64,000 nt of DNA. It comes from Zoroaster sp. YZ-2022 (Eukaryota; Echinodermata; Asteroidea; Forcipulatida; Zoroasteridae). The stretch is taken from NCBI GenBank assembly GCA_029582265.1, contig CM055823.1, positions 26,648,569 to 26,712,568 of the forward strand. Direction: 5' to 3'. The position numbers were made by a program, and so were the translations under genes. Shown in pieces: positions 32,640-43,226 of this stretch (the stretch's first letter is position 1; every line of letters begins with the position of its first letter). The notes beneath the pieces were generated by a model that saw only the letters and a program-made list of their open reading frames with translations, did not search any database and had not been told where the DNA came from.

Positions 32640-33150
32640 TTTCATGCTAACTATTTAATAATTTAAAAAAAAAACATGAACATATTAATTAAGTGTATGT
32701 TCTACACTGTTTATTTCAAAAACACAGGAGAAATAAAATAACTTCTTTATAAATTGCTATAACTACAATTCTTTACAACAAAAAAGCTATATAAAAATAC
32801 ACAGGGCAACGTGTTGGGTATTTCTTAGTTCAAAATAAGTACAGATATCAGTGCAAGTAAACAATTTGGCTTTTCTATAATTATATGTATTTTGACAGTC
32901 AGTGTATTGTATTCTTTTAAGTATAATCGCAGAAGCAGTTTTGCCAACACAGCAAATACTTCACCTACTTCCCTTTAAAATGTATTTTGGTAAACGCAAT
33001 TAATCTTCAAAAAGTAACAACTTCACAGAAATTTTGAATAACATACACTTCAATACTGCATTAAATAAGATACAATTCCAGCAATACAAATGCAATCACT
33101 CCATGCTTTCTATGAGCTTATGTTATGCGATATTCAAACCATCGGTTGAA
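32640..33150. other. Intergenic, no gene seen
   Basis: A+T-rich; only a short relic of the GCAGTTTTGCCAACA repeat family (see 36229) near 32935-32952. Confidence 0.4.
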
Positions 33151-33185
33151 ACACTGATCGCATGAGGGCGCACATTTAGGGTAGC

Positions 33186-33327
33186 CTGAAGATCTGACGT
33201 CAGGCTTTGAGCTACATGCAGGTGCATGAATTACGCCAGATCATGGCCGTGCAGCCGCCATATGTTCAACTTTGACCTTGGTTGGCAGCTAGCGTGCAAG
33301 CCTCGAAGCTTGACGTCAGATCTTCAG
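33186..33327. repeat. Small inverted-repeat element with terminal TGACGTCA, copy 1
   Basis: Perfect 17-bp inverted ends CTGAAGATCTGACGTCA, so each end carries a CRE-type octamer TGACGTCA. The interior has GGCGTAATTCATG-like sequence in inverse. Homology to the other copies (40916, 43440) extends outside the ends to about 33420. Confidence 0.65.
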
Positions 33328-33429
33328 CACAACTATCCAATGAAACCCTTTGATTGGTAAGCCTGAAGCCTGTCTATATCCTTGATATAGGATAAAGACG
33401 GGGGACAGTCTAACATTAGGGACAAATGG

Positions 33430-33995
33430 AAAACACGATGGGAGTGCATATTTAAGACAGGGGAGAAAAATAACTGTATGATTCAGAGGAAATAATGCAT
33501 TTAATAGAATTTTAGTTAAACAATAAATAATTTTTCACACAAATTTATGATACAATTTGATACAAAGTATCGAATCAAACTAAACTTGGAATAAATGTCC
33601 TTTGGGAGAGAATGCTAACCTCTATAAACTTGTGTGGCAAAGTATGAACTCAAAGATTTCTCTGAAATGAGCAGATCAATTTAACACAAATTAAGGAAAA
33701 CATTTACACATAAAGGAAATAAAAATTGTACTCCTGTGTAAGTATGTTAAAAACAAGTTGAATCAGCCTTTTAAATATAATAATTCTCTCTTTGAATCTA
33801 CTCTTTAAACTTCCTCCACACTCCTGTGACTGTCCCTAATTGGCATCGCCCTCCAGTTTATCTCAACTAGCCTAGAATGCTCTCAAGAGCATCGCAACCT
33901 GTGTGAACAATCCGCCTAAGATGTCAATCAAAGGTTTGAAAATTGTCCTCAGCGCCACTCCCAGGTTGTAAAGAAACACGGCCAAATAATAAAAA
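33430..33995. other. Intergenic, no gene seen
   Basis: A+T-rich sequence without frames or recognisable repeats. Confidence 0.4.
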
Positions 33996-33997
33996 TA

Positions 33998-34335
33998 ATC
34001 TTGGTATTAAACTCAAACGCAATTATCTTAAGCGCAGCAAGTGGTCTAGTGGATGAAACTCTTGACTTGTAAGTAGGAGGTCCTAAGTTCAAGCCCAGTT
34101 TTTTTAATTTTTATTCTGACTGATGTCATTCTAAGGTTTATATTATCTAACGTTTATAATTAAACTCAAACACCAATGTCCCAAAGACAGCACGTGGTCT
34201 AGTGGATGCTACTCTTGACTTGTAAGCAGGAGGTACTAGGTTCAAACCTAGTGTAAGTCTTTTTTTTTACTCGGACTGATGTCATTCTAAGGTTTATAAT
34301 TAAACTCAAACGCAACTCTCTTAAGGACAGCAAGG
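33998..34335 (+). mobile_element. Dimeric tRNA-Thr-like SINE (plus copy)
   Basis: Two units: heads at 34029-34100 (GTGGTCTAGTGGATGAAACT...TAAGTTCAAGCCC) and 34192-34250 (GTGGTCTAGTGGATGCTACT...TAGGTTCAAACCTA). Both have an ACTTGTAAG anticodon-loop-like sequence and T-rich tails. Confidence 0.75.
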
Positions 34336-34422
34336 ACTCGCGAAGGATGACCAAGACGACGAAGCGTGGGACGACGAAGCGTGGCAAGCTAGCTAGCCAG
34401 GCAAGCTAGCTAGCCAGGCTCA

Positions 34423-34870
34423 ATGAGCCGGCTCATTGAGCTGGGCTCATTGAGCTGGGCTCATTGAGCTGGGCTCATAGAGCCGGCTCATTGAGCTGGG
34501 CTCATTGAGCTGGACTCATTGAGCCGGCTCATTGAGCCGGACTCATTGAGCCGGCTCATTGAGCCGTGCTCAATTGAGCCCAGTGCTCATTGAGCCGGCT
34601 CAATGAGCTGGGCTCATTGAGCTGTGGCTCATTGAGCTGTGGCTCATTGAGCCGGGCTTCATTGAGCTGGGCTCATTGAGCTGTGCTCATTGAGCTGTGC
34701 TCATTGAGCCGGTTCATTGAGCTGGGCTCATTGAGCTGGGCTCATTGAGCTGGGCTCATTGAGCTGGGCACATTGAGCTGGCTCATTGAGCTGGCTCATT
34801 GAGCTGGCTCATTGAGCTGGGCTCATTGAGCTGGGCTCATTGAGCTGGCTCATTGAGCTGGCTCATTGAG
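34423..34870 (+). repeat. 14-bp palindromic minisatellite
   Basis: About 30 irregular units of GGCTCATTGAGCTG/GGCTCATTGAGCCG, each close to self-complementary (GGCTCA-TTGAGCC), so the whole 450 bp can extrude as hairpins on either strand. Confidence 0.9.
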
Positions 34871-34879
34871 CTGGCCTTT

Positions 34880-35342
34880 TGTGGTTGTTGAAATATGATT
34901 TTTTTTAATTATTAAACTTTGACTTCCGGTTTGGACAGGAAGTAAGGTCAAATTGGGGTCACCTTTTTGTAAATATTTTTTGACAATTAACGATCTGTAC
35001 AATGGTGCAAAAATTGTGAATTTACCTCTTGGGGTTGTTGAGATATTATTTTTTTAAATATTAAACTTTGATTTATCGTAATTCGATATCTGATGACCTC
35101 ATAATGACGTCACAACTCATGTTTCATCTACGTGTTAAGTTCTAAGTATATGCCAAGTTTCAAGTTCATGTGAAGTTTGCAAGTATGTTTTTTTTTTTGT
35201 CGACAATCGATCCGGAGAAGAAGAAGAAGAAGAAGAAGAAGAAGAAGAAGAAGAAGAAGAAGAAGAAGAAGAAGAAGAAGAAGAAGAAGAAGAAGAAGAA
35301 GAAGAAGAAGAAGAAGAAGAAGAAGAAGAAGAAGAAGAAGAA
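34880..35342 (+). repeat. Interspersed repeat with (GAA)n tract
   Basis: 34880-35212 is related to 26200-26935 (TTCCGGTTTGGACAGGAAGT, TGATGACCTCATAATGACGT). 35213-35342 is an uninterrupted (AGA/GAA)n tract of about 43 triplets. Poly-Lys/Arg/Glu frames here are artefacts. Confidence 0.8.
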
Positions 35343-35359
35343 AACCGAACAAAAACAAT

Positions 35360-35980
35360 AGGTGTTTCGGGAACATACCCGAACACCTAATAATTCACGG
35401 AAGCAAGAATTTAATTAAACTCAAGATGCATATTCTGTGTGAACCTTTATTTTTCTATGGACTAAACTGATCTTGGCATTTCAACAGTGTTTTCGTATTC
35501 AACCATGCATAGGTCACACTTCATGATAATCAATACGTACGCCAGTCAATGTCGTAACAGGCTATAGTTCGATATAATTCCATTCTTATCGCAAAGCCTT
35601 GATATTATTATATTTTTGTATTTATTACCATGGTAACTGAGCAATAACAAACAATGCATGCAGTAAACCTACCGCACTAGCCCACCTTTTTATAAATGCA
35701 ATCCCGAGCATAGTTAATATAAAACTGTGAAACACATTTTATAAATATCAACGGTAGAGGACAGACGCAATTATTAGCGACCATGGAAATTTAAATTATA
35801 TTGGATTCTTTCTGAATAATTAATAACTGCCATAATATGGCAATTATATATATATTATAGTGTTTATTTCAGTGACAAAAGTTTGCGACATCATATCAAC
35901 TTCTTCCCCAAAACACAGCACGCAAACGCAACCCGATTTGCGTAATGCATGCTGATCCAGGCTATTCGAGAAATTCAAAG
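35360..35980. other. Intergenic, no gene seen
   Basis: Includes CAAGAATTTAATTAAACTCAAGATG at 35405, which recurs near 38391 as a dispersed relic. No exon recognised. Confidence 0.4.
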
Positions 35981-35986
35981 AGATTA

Positions 35987-36214
35987 AGGGGTCGTCCAAT
36001 GTTGTCAACATTTTAATGGTAGTGCAGAGAGTACTACTTTTCAAGACCCCCCTCCAAAAAAAAGTAGTACATTTCACATTTTAGTATTAATTCTTTCCCC
36101 ATTGTTTATAAATATAAATATTTTTAAAGTAGTACGCGGCCGCCGATCGACCCCCACCCCCCGGTGGTATGTTTTGTACTACCGTGAAAATGTTGACAAC
36201 TTTGGACGGCCCCT
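35987..36214. mobile_element. Inverted-repeat element, 228 bp
   Basis: AGGGGTCGTCCAATGTTGTC...CATTTTAATGGTAGT on the left is inverted on the right (ACTACCGTGAAAATG...TTTGGACGGCCCCT); inner CRs AGTAGTAC also mirror. Flanks are TA-rich, but the exact target duplication is ambiguous. Confidence 0.65.
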
Positions 36215-36387
36215 ATAACTACGTTCGGTCAACATTTCCATTGTTGTACCTTCCCTGCAATGTTGAATAAAACAGATTAAGCATACTCATAGAAGCAGTT
36301 TGGCCAACATTACCAATGGTGTACCTTCCCTTCAATGTACATCTTGATTCAAAGAGAGTAAGCATACTCATAGAAGCAGTTTGGTCA

Positions 36388-36391
<4 letters not shown>

Positions 36392-36483
<92 letters not shown>

Positions 36484-36737
36484 TGTGGACTTATATAGCG
36501 CACGTATCCACCAACTAAGTGGTGCTCAAGGCGCATTATATCATTACCCCCTGCTCATAAGGCTCATAAATCATTCCTGAAACCATCTCAGCTCCCTGGG
36601 GAGTATACAGCTCAATTGTTGCCATTACAGCGCATATAGGGCTAATCAACCAACTCTGCCCTCACATGTACCCATTTAACCCCTGGGTGGAGAGAAGCAA
36701 TTATGGATAAGTGTCTTGCTCAAGGACACAAGTGTCA
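36392..36737 (-). mobile_element. SINE subfamily 1, headless copy
   Basis: A 90-bp (AAT)n tail then the complement of the subfamily 1 3' body down to CTTGTGTCCTTGAGCAAGAC; the tRNA head is missing. Confidence 0.85.
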
Positions 36738-37094
36738 CCACATTACCAATGTTGTACCTTTCCTTTAATGTATATCTTGATTCAAAGAGAGTAAGCATAC
36801 TCATAGAAGCAGTTTTGCCAACATTACCAATGTTAAAACTTGTAGCTTTGCATGGTGAGGATGATAAGTAAGACTAATTGCGGTGACACCATGTGGAATC
36901 TCAATTGAGTAGTAATTAGTTCTGAAAAGAACTGGGGGTACAACTCGACGTTTCGATCAGTATGCTCTGATCGTCCTCAGGAGAATGCCGGACTCTGGAA
37001 AATGCTGCTGCTTAAGTAGACTGCTGGAGGATCATCCCATGAATGGATGCTGGAGGATTAGTTCGTTGAGACGTCTCACAAACTACAACGCATC

Positions 37095-37562
37095 CTCCGA
37101 CAAGCAGGCATCGATGTGTTCCACTCAGCCCCCAGCAAACTCCAAGGACTTCGACATACCCACAAGGACAAACCGGACCCAAACAACAGAGCGGGAGTCT
37201 ACCGGATCCCCTGTGAGTGCGGTAAGGTGTACATCGGCGAAACAAAACGCAACCTCCCCATCAGATTGAAGGAACACCGAGCACACGGCCGCAGAGGAGA
37301 TTTCGAGAAGTCCGCCATCGTCAAGCACTCGCACATCAAGGACCACCAAATCGACTGGCAGGCAGCCCAACTCATCACACCCATCGACGCATGGCACCCC
37401 AGACGCATCAGAGAGGCCATCGAGATCGTCAAACACGACACTGTGCCACAGGACATCGGTTTCTTCATCAGCGACATTTGGCGACCTATACTACAGACTG
37501 AAGGATCTTCTATATCCAAAGTCCATAACCCACCCCAGACTGAGGGATATCCTATATCCTAA
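37095..37562 (+). pseudogene. Penelope-like element GIY-YIG endonuclease, C-terminal fragment
   Basis: An open frame reads LRQAGIDVFHSAPSKLQGL, then the GIY-YIG core: AGVYRIPCECGKVYIGET (GVY and YIG strands; two Cys between), IRLKEHRAHGRR (conserved Arg), IVKHSHIKDHQIDW (His cluster) and RRIREAIEI (catalytic Glu), ending YPIS at the stop (37560-37562). The frame starts inside the element without a proper start; the reverse transcriptase domain that should precede it is missing. In intact elements this nuclease nicks target DNA to prime reverse transcription. Confidence 0.85.
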
Positions 37563-37828
37563 GTCAACCACCCTCCTTCCCCTGATTCAGTTCAGTGAGC
37601 ACACACTCCTCTCCCCCAACTCCTAGGATCCTAGTCTCATAGTCTCACAGTTTCCCGCCTGCGCGCCTCAACGAACTAATCCTCCAGCATCCATTCATGG
37701 GATGATCCTCCAGCAGTCTACTTAAGCAGCAGCATTTTCCAGAGTCCGGCATTCTCCTGAGGACGATCAGAGCATACTGATCGAAACGTCGAGTTGTACC
37801 CCCAGTTCTTTTCAGAACTAATTACTAT

Positions 37829-38200
37829 TCAATTATTATTATTATTATTAATCATTTCTGGTAATGAAACCAAGGGATGCCTCAGAAAAGCGCACTTAAG
37901 CACTGTAAGCTCGAAAGCCTGAGGAAACCTGTAAACAAGGGCGCTTGCAATGTGAACCAGAAACACCGGGGTAAACCCCTTACACTTCCACGATAAGTGT
38001 TCTGGGTTCTTTTACGTGCATTACTTAATCTAGTACACGGGACCTACGGCTTAACGTCCCATCCGAAGGACGAAGCAATTATGGTTAAGTATCTTGCTCA
38101 AGGACACAAGTGTCACGACCGGGGCTCGAACCCACACCCTGCTGCTGGCAACACCAGAACTTGAGTTCGATGCGCTAGACCGCTCGGCCACGACACTCCA
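37829..38200 (-). mobile_element. tRNA-derived SINE, subfamily 2, nested in Penelope arm
   Basis: Tail (ATT)n at 37835-37852, body as in 19609-20027, head at 38200-38125 with GGGTTCGAGCCCC B-box and TGGCCGAGCGGTCTAGCGC A-box on the minus strand. Flanking ACTATT on both sides is the probable target duplication. Confidence 0.85.
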
Positions 38201-38339
38201 CTATTGAGATTCCACATGGTGTCACCGCAATTAGTCTTACTTATTACCAATGTTGTGCCATCCCTTTAATGTATATCTTGATTCAAAGAGAGTAAGCATA
38301 CTCATAGAAGTAGTTTTGTCAACATTACTAACCTTGTAT

Positions 38340-39435
38340 CAGCCCTTTAATACGAGAAATGACACCAAATCAAGAATTCACAGAATCAAGAATTTAATTA
38401 AATTCAAGATGTATATTTAGTGTGAATCCTAATTTTTGGTACAGGAAAGTAATGTTGGCATAACTGCTTCCAGTACATGAGTATGAGGACACTTTCACAT
38501 TGAAATTCAAATTGAAACTAGATTAAAACTGACGACTTGCTAAATATTTGTCCCTAGTTTCAATCGGTTGGAGTGAATTTCAATTTAAAACTTTCAGATA
38601 ATTGCCTCAGAGAAAGAATAAAGAAAAACATTTCTTCATGTTTGGAATGGTTGAATTTTGTTTGTGTTGCGTACCTGGCAAAAACTAGGCTGTTAAAATA
38701 ACTTAATTCCTTCATGGTCAATGTGAATGGTTTCCAATTTGAACATCAATGAATGTTTTCATCTATTTATTTTTATTTATTGATTTTTGTTGTTTACACT
38801 GGAGTTTTTACAGTGTTGGGAAAGAAGATATAATATCACACACGCACAACAAAGGGGGCAGCCCTCCCTACCACACACTTGTTGGCAAAATAGTGTCTGT
38901 CAGGTAAATTCACAAACTTGTTGGTATATCTGATTGACATAATTTGTCAGGTTCATTTGAGTTTTGTGCTCCTCCCCAGGGAGCTATTTTATAATGTTTT
39001 AAAAGAAATTTTAAAAAACAAAAGAAAAAAATCGCGTGACATTTTGGCATTTAGATGCTTAAAGGCAGTATCTTATGGTAAAACGTCTGTAGATACATCC
39101 ATACTTTATCAGAATCAAGTAGTATAATTATATGTACAGAAAACAACCTGTGGAATTCAGCTTAATTTCCTGTTTTGTTAACTCTAAAATTGTGAAAATG
39201 AATTGAGGTTTTTTCATATTCATTCTAACGTGTAATTTTACTAATTTTACTAAAATGAATATTTGAGACATAACTATTTAAATGGATGTTTGACACCGGC
39301 ATTATCAAACTAACACCAAGTAGACCTAATGAAGTACAGTATTTAATGATATATATATATATATTTTTTAAATGAAAGACCGTTTGACAGCAGTGTACAC
39401 TTTTTCATTCTTATAAGACTGAAAAAGATGTACAA
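38340..39435. other. Intergenic, no gene seen
   Basis: A+T-rich with a (TA)n run at 39350-39364. The 69-codon plus frame at 38918 has no family features. Confidence 0.4.
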
Positions 39436-39439
39436 TGCC

Positions 39440-39740
39440 CTGAAGTCGAAATTAACACTAGTCCGCTAGCCCGAGGCTAGTGGTTTTAGCAGCGGGACTA
39501 CTAGCTGCTGGGGTTTGGGTAGGCTGATGGGATAGTGAAAAAAATGAAATAAAAACACGCAAAAAACATTCAGTATGATCTCAGCAAGAACATGTTGATC
39601 ACCATATCATGGTTCATTTCTTTTTCTTGTATTTATATTCACCTTTTTTTTCAGGACTACTAAAAAAATTAGGACTAGTAAAATTTTGACATAACTACTC
39701 CTGTGGGCTACTATAAAATTCAAGTTAATTTCGATCCCTG
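39440..39740 (+). mobile_element. hAT-like MITE, 301 bp
   Basis: Ends CTGAAGTCGAAATTAAC / GTTAATTTCGATCCCTG with imperfect 8-bp flanks ACAATGCC / ATAATGCT. The body has CTAGTCCGCTAGCC and GGACTACTA motifs in both orientations. Confidence 0.65.
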
Positions 39741-39801
39741 ATAATGCTTTCAAACGGTCTCTCCTCATTTTTAAATGAAATCTCATTTAAAAATCGCTTA
39801 C

Positions 39802-39943
39802 CTGTTAGTTCACCGTTCACATACGGAAAGTTGCACACTTGAAACACCAAAAATACCAAGTAAATGTCTCTCGCGCGTCTAAGAAGCCAAAGTACCGTGC
39901 TCTCAAGCTTCAACATTTTCAGATCGTTTTCTTGTTTGTCCAT
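39802..39943 (-). CDS. Candidate first coding exon, unknown protein
   Basis: From ATG at 39943 (MDKQENDLKML) a 47-codon exon runs to CTAACAG followed by GTAAGCG, a strong donor at 39802/39801. The peptide has a short charged start then a hydrophobic stretch (RDIYLVFLVFQVCNF) that could be a signal anchor. The upstream 170 bp is conserved with 31.5 kb, as expected of a duplicated promoter and start. A longer start (MHWRN, 39973) exists but is not conserved in the other copy. No family recognised; downstream exons were not identified. Confidence 0.35.
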
Positions 39944-40570
39944 GTTGCAGGATAGTCGATTGCGCCAATGCATGAACCGAGATAACGCGACGGCAGCTCG
40001 GAATGTTTGGGGTTTTCAAACGTTGCTATAATAGACTGTGATGACGTTTAAGGTGTGGCAGAACCACAGAGGTATAAACAATTTAAAAAATAAAAACGTG
40101 GAAAAAACACGTTTTGTTCGGAATCCGTTCAGATCAAATCAAACCTTCAATAACTGCACATATAAATCTAAGTGTATACCTTTGGTTATTATATAAATTT
40201 ACACATTATTAGAACTACTGAATTATAATCTACAAAGTGACTTGATTTGAAATCGGTGATGATACCAAACATCTTGAGATATTTTTCGTCCAACATTTTG
40301 TCATTTTTGCCATGAAATGAATAACAAAATATGACATTTATCACGGCCGTAATCAATTTTATCAATAACGACGCAACGAAATAAACTGATTTTTCACATG
40401 TTGGTTTCTTTATAAAGTATTGATGTAATTTCAGGAATTTTACCAATGTTGTACAATCCCTTTAATCAAGAGTTGATGACTTGAATGCACAACGAGTTGG
40501 TAATTTTTTTTCGGTGACATTAACTTCAGTTGAGACTTGACTCTAAAACTGACTGATGTTGACTTACGAT
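39905..40570 (-). promoter_or_regulatory. Duplicated promoter/first-exon-like segment, copy 2
   Basis: Matches 31490-31770 (CATGTTGCAGGATAGTCGAT, TTGCGCCAATG, TTAAGGTGTGG, TTCGGTGACATT) but with an extra 400 bp at about 40085-40490. See the exon candidate at 39802. Confidence 0.45.
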
Positions 40571-40915
40571 TGACCTATAAGATAATATGAAATGTCATCA
40601 ACCTTCGGGGTAAAGCTAGCTCCTTTCACCATCATTAACACATACATAATGAGGAAGTGCAATTTAGTTTGTTTATACTCTAAATGTGGAATTTTTGTCT
40701 CATAAATTTAAACAATTAGTTCTGAAATGATTTTACTCCGTACAAAATAAGGGTGTTTTCTTCTTTTATTGCGAGGCATAATGTTCTTGCTAATAAATAT
40801 TGTATCCAAATAATGGCAATCAAGAAACAATGTGTATATAAACAAAATCAAGCTTGGCACTGATGGAGACAGGCTACAGCCGTACCATTCAAGGGATTTC
40901 ATTGGATAAGTTATG

Positions 40916-41056
40916 CTGAAGATCTACCGTCCCTGCTTCGAACCTCACGCGTTAGCAACAAACTTAGGTTAAAGTTGAATCTCCAGTAAACATGGCGGCC
41001 GCACAGCAGGTATCTGGCGTAATTCACGAGCCTCCAAGCGTGACGTCAGATCTTCA
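40916..41056. repeat. Small inverted-repeat element with terminal TGACGTCA, copy 2
   Basis: Opposite orientation to copy 1 at 33186. The left end is mutated (CTGAAGATCTACCGTCC), the right end intact (CGTGACGTCAGATCTTCA). It contains ATGGCGGCCGCAC and ATCTGGCGTAATTCACG. Confidence 0.6.
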
Positions 41057-41065
41057 TGCTATTGC

Positions 41066-41770
41066 TGTAACTGCTCTATTTCGCGTGGAAGGAACAAGAG
41101 CAAAGAAATCAAACAAGGTTACACAGGATAATTGCAACACCAAAATGAAATAATTTATTTAACACACTGAAATTAAGCTTACAAGATGACAATAAATCTT
41201 AATACAACAACAAGGGAACATACATCATTGGAATTATTAAATATATGTTCTTTCAACCCTTTTATTTTCAAGAAATAATCATGATTTACTAAATTGTGAA
41301 AGTTTCATCACAATATGCTCACGTTTTTTGAGAAAATGTCGAATAATTGTTACATGCTTTTAATAAATGTATATGTTTTTCAAAAAGTTGCCAAACGACA
41401 ATAGTATTGTTTAATTAGACACAATAATTCCTTTCTTCTCCTTATATGGAATCATTTCTCAGGTTGATTAATACTTGTACAACCTCACACAAAGTAAGAT
41501 TTTGGACAATAATTCCTTAATTTGATAATCTGATTAGCAACGTTGTATCTTCCATTGAAGATAATTATTATTATTAATCAGCGTTACAGTGGCTTTTTTT
41601 TTAAATAATGCACGACTCCATCTCCATGTTTCGTTTCTTCGTTACATTTTAATTGCAAATTTGTGGGTATTTTGATCCCTTTTTGGGCATTTTTGTTGTT
41701 GAAAATATGCATATTCATGAGCTCTGCTATGATGTCATAGTATGATCATGGTTGGTTTGTAAAGTTGACT
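41066..41770. other. Intergenic, no gene seen
   Basis: A+T-rich unique sequence; no exon-like frame. Confidence 0.4.
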
Positions 41771-41774
41771 CACG

Positions 41775-42144
41775 CCCGTCGACTCAGACCCGGGCGTCGG
41801 CATTTTTAATTTAATTTTGTTTATTTATGTATTTATTTATTTGTTGCTATGAAACGATGTCCAATTGCAGCCAAATTGCTGGATCGATTGGATTTCTGCC
41901 GTGCTCTGTTTTAAACGACTTTTTCCACATAGGGGTATGAACGTTAGCTACCATACTTTGTATAATTATGGAAAATTTGATTCATCCCGCGTATACATTC
42001 ATCACGTATTTCTCTGTTGGCAAAAACAAAACAAAAATAGGAAAACAAATTACCAATAAATAAATAAATAAATAACAAAAATAGCGCGTCACCACACTGA
42101 TTTTGAAGCCGAACGATGACCAGAAACCGGAGACTTGTTTGGCC
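41775..42144 (-). mobile_element. TA-flanked MITE, family G, copy 5 (inverted)
   Basis: Complement of the family body (ATGAAACGATGTCCAATTGC, TTGGATTTCTGCCGTGCT, CGTATACATTCATC) ending GACCAGAAACCGGAGACTTG TTTGGCC then TA at 42145. The other terminus is lost. Confidence 0.8.
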
Positions 42145-42149
42145 TAATA

Positions 42150-42540
42150 TACATAAATATCATATATATAAATAATATCATAAATATCACAATTTACACT
42201 TAATTTTCACATTATGTCATTTTTTCAGAATTATGGATATCTACAACAGTATATATCTAATATATTAATCCATATACATTATCAAGACTCTGTAAAGCAT
42301 GGTAATGAATTCTACGAGCGTTTACTTTAAACTGCAATTTACCACACGCCGAGGAAATCACACAAATATAATAGCAAGTTCAAATTGCAAAGTTACTTTG
42401 CTAGAAAATATGCTTCAACTAACTGAGTCTCTTTATATGGACTTCATCAACTGTGTTTTCATACTTCATAACTTAAAGCTTATTTTCTTACTCAAGACGA
42501 AAAAATGAAAATACACCACGATACTATCACAAAACGCATC
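42150..42540. other. Intergenic, no gene seen
   Basis: A+T-rich; the 69-codon plus frame has no recognisable features. Confidence 0.4.
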
Positions 42541-42549
42541 TGAACACTT

Positions 42550-42686
42550 TAGGGGCAGATCCAGAGCAGAAAAAGGGGGTGCACGATGATAAAGAAGTGC
42601 ACACAGCCAAGGGGGGCACAAGACCCCAAAAAATGGAAATAGATGGTAAAGAGGGGGCCACACGCCCCCTCCTGGATCTGCCACTG
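42550..42686 (+). mobile_element. hAT-like MITE, 137 bp
   Basis: TAGGGGCAGATCCAG at the left is complemented by CTGGATCTGCCACTG at the right, with near-identical 8-bp flanks GAACACTT / GAATACTG. CCCCCT/AGGGGG runs flank the inner sides. Confidence 0.7.
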
Positions 42687-42694
42687 GAATACTG

Positions 42695-43222
42695 GATACC
42701 GTATAACACAATTCTTTCCAGAATTGTCCACATCTCTACTGATTTCAAACAATCTAGTCGTTCCTACATTACAAATAATCTTTAACAGAAAATATAATTA
42801 TTATAATTTCGACCATGACAACATTTTTAAGAGGCCCCTCAAAAATTCATGCGCATGTTTTTTTGCTTATGGTGGCCTTCAATCTCAAGGCTATAACCTA
42901 TACTATGAATTGCCAGTATAGAGGAGGGTATTTCAGGCGAGTGCTGTATGTATATGTATTAAATACAGACAAATACTTGATCTCAAGTCTATTATACTTA
43001 TCGGCTTTGTTCCACCTAACGTTATTCCCACCGTGCATGAGCTGTTGAGGGCACATATTGTTAGACCACTGTGGGCGAAAGGGCAGTGATAGTTCGTCGC
43101 GTTTGGCGTATTTTGCAGTTGATGTGCGAACGCACGGAATATCTCCAGCGATCATTGGCTGGTAGAAGTATACGCGCGTGTAGTACCATAACATACGCAG
43201 ATAATGTGTACGCATAATGCTC
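42695..43222. other. Intergenic, no gene seen
   Basis: No repeat structure or splice-bounded frame recognised. The 92- and 108-codon frames lack family features. Confidence 0.4.
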
Positions 43223-43226
43223 ATAA

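Larger units (their letters stand above)
36864..38244 (+). mobile_element. Penelope-like element remnant with inverted terminal arms
   Basis: Arms of about 200 bp are inverted: 36864-37077 (ATAAGTAAGACTAATTGCGG ... GGATTAGTTCGTTGAG) and 37667-37830 plus 38201-38244, the right arm being split by a SINE. Between them lies the 3' coding end (GIY-YIG endonuclease); the reverse transcriptase is absent. Inverted terminal repeats and a C-terminal GIY-YIG domain are characteristic of Penelope-like elements. Hammerhead-like cores lie in both arms (36949-36980 minus; 37757-37788 plus). Confidence 0.85.
36229..38335 (+). repeat. Tandem repeat split by SINE and Penelope insertions
   Basis: Units of about 75-90 bp containing AAGCATACTCATAGAAGCAG, CCAACATTACCAATG and TGTACCTTCCCT occur at 36229-36391 (two), 36740-36835 (one) and 38243-38335 (one). 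Between them sit the SINE (36392-36737) and the Penelope element (36864-38244). Single relics of the same phrase also occur near 40440, 43725 and 45733. Confidence 0.75.

Noticed and set aside
35128..35470. Poly-Leu, poly-Ser, poly-Lys and poly-Arg frames
   Set aside because: (GAA)n microsatellite translated in all frames.
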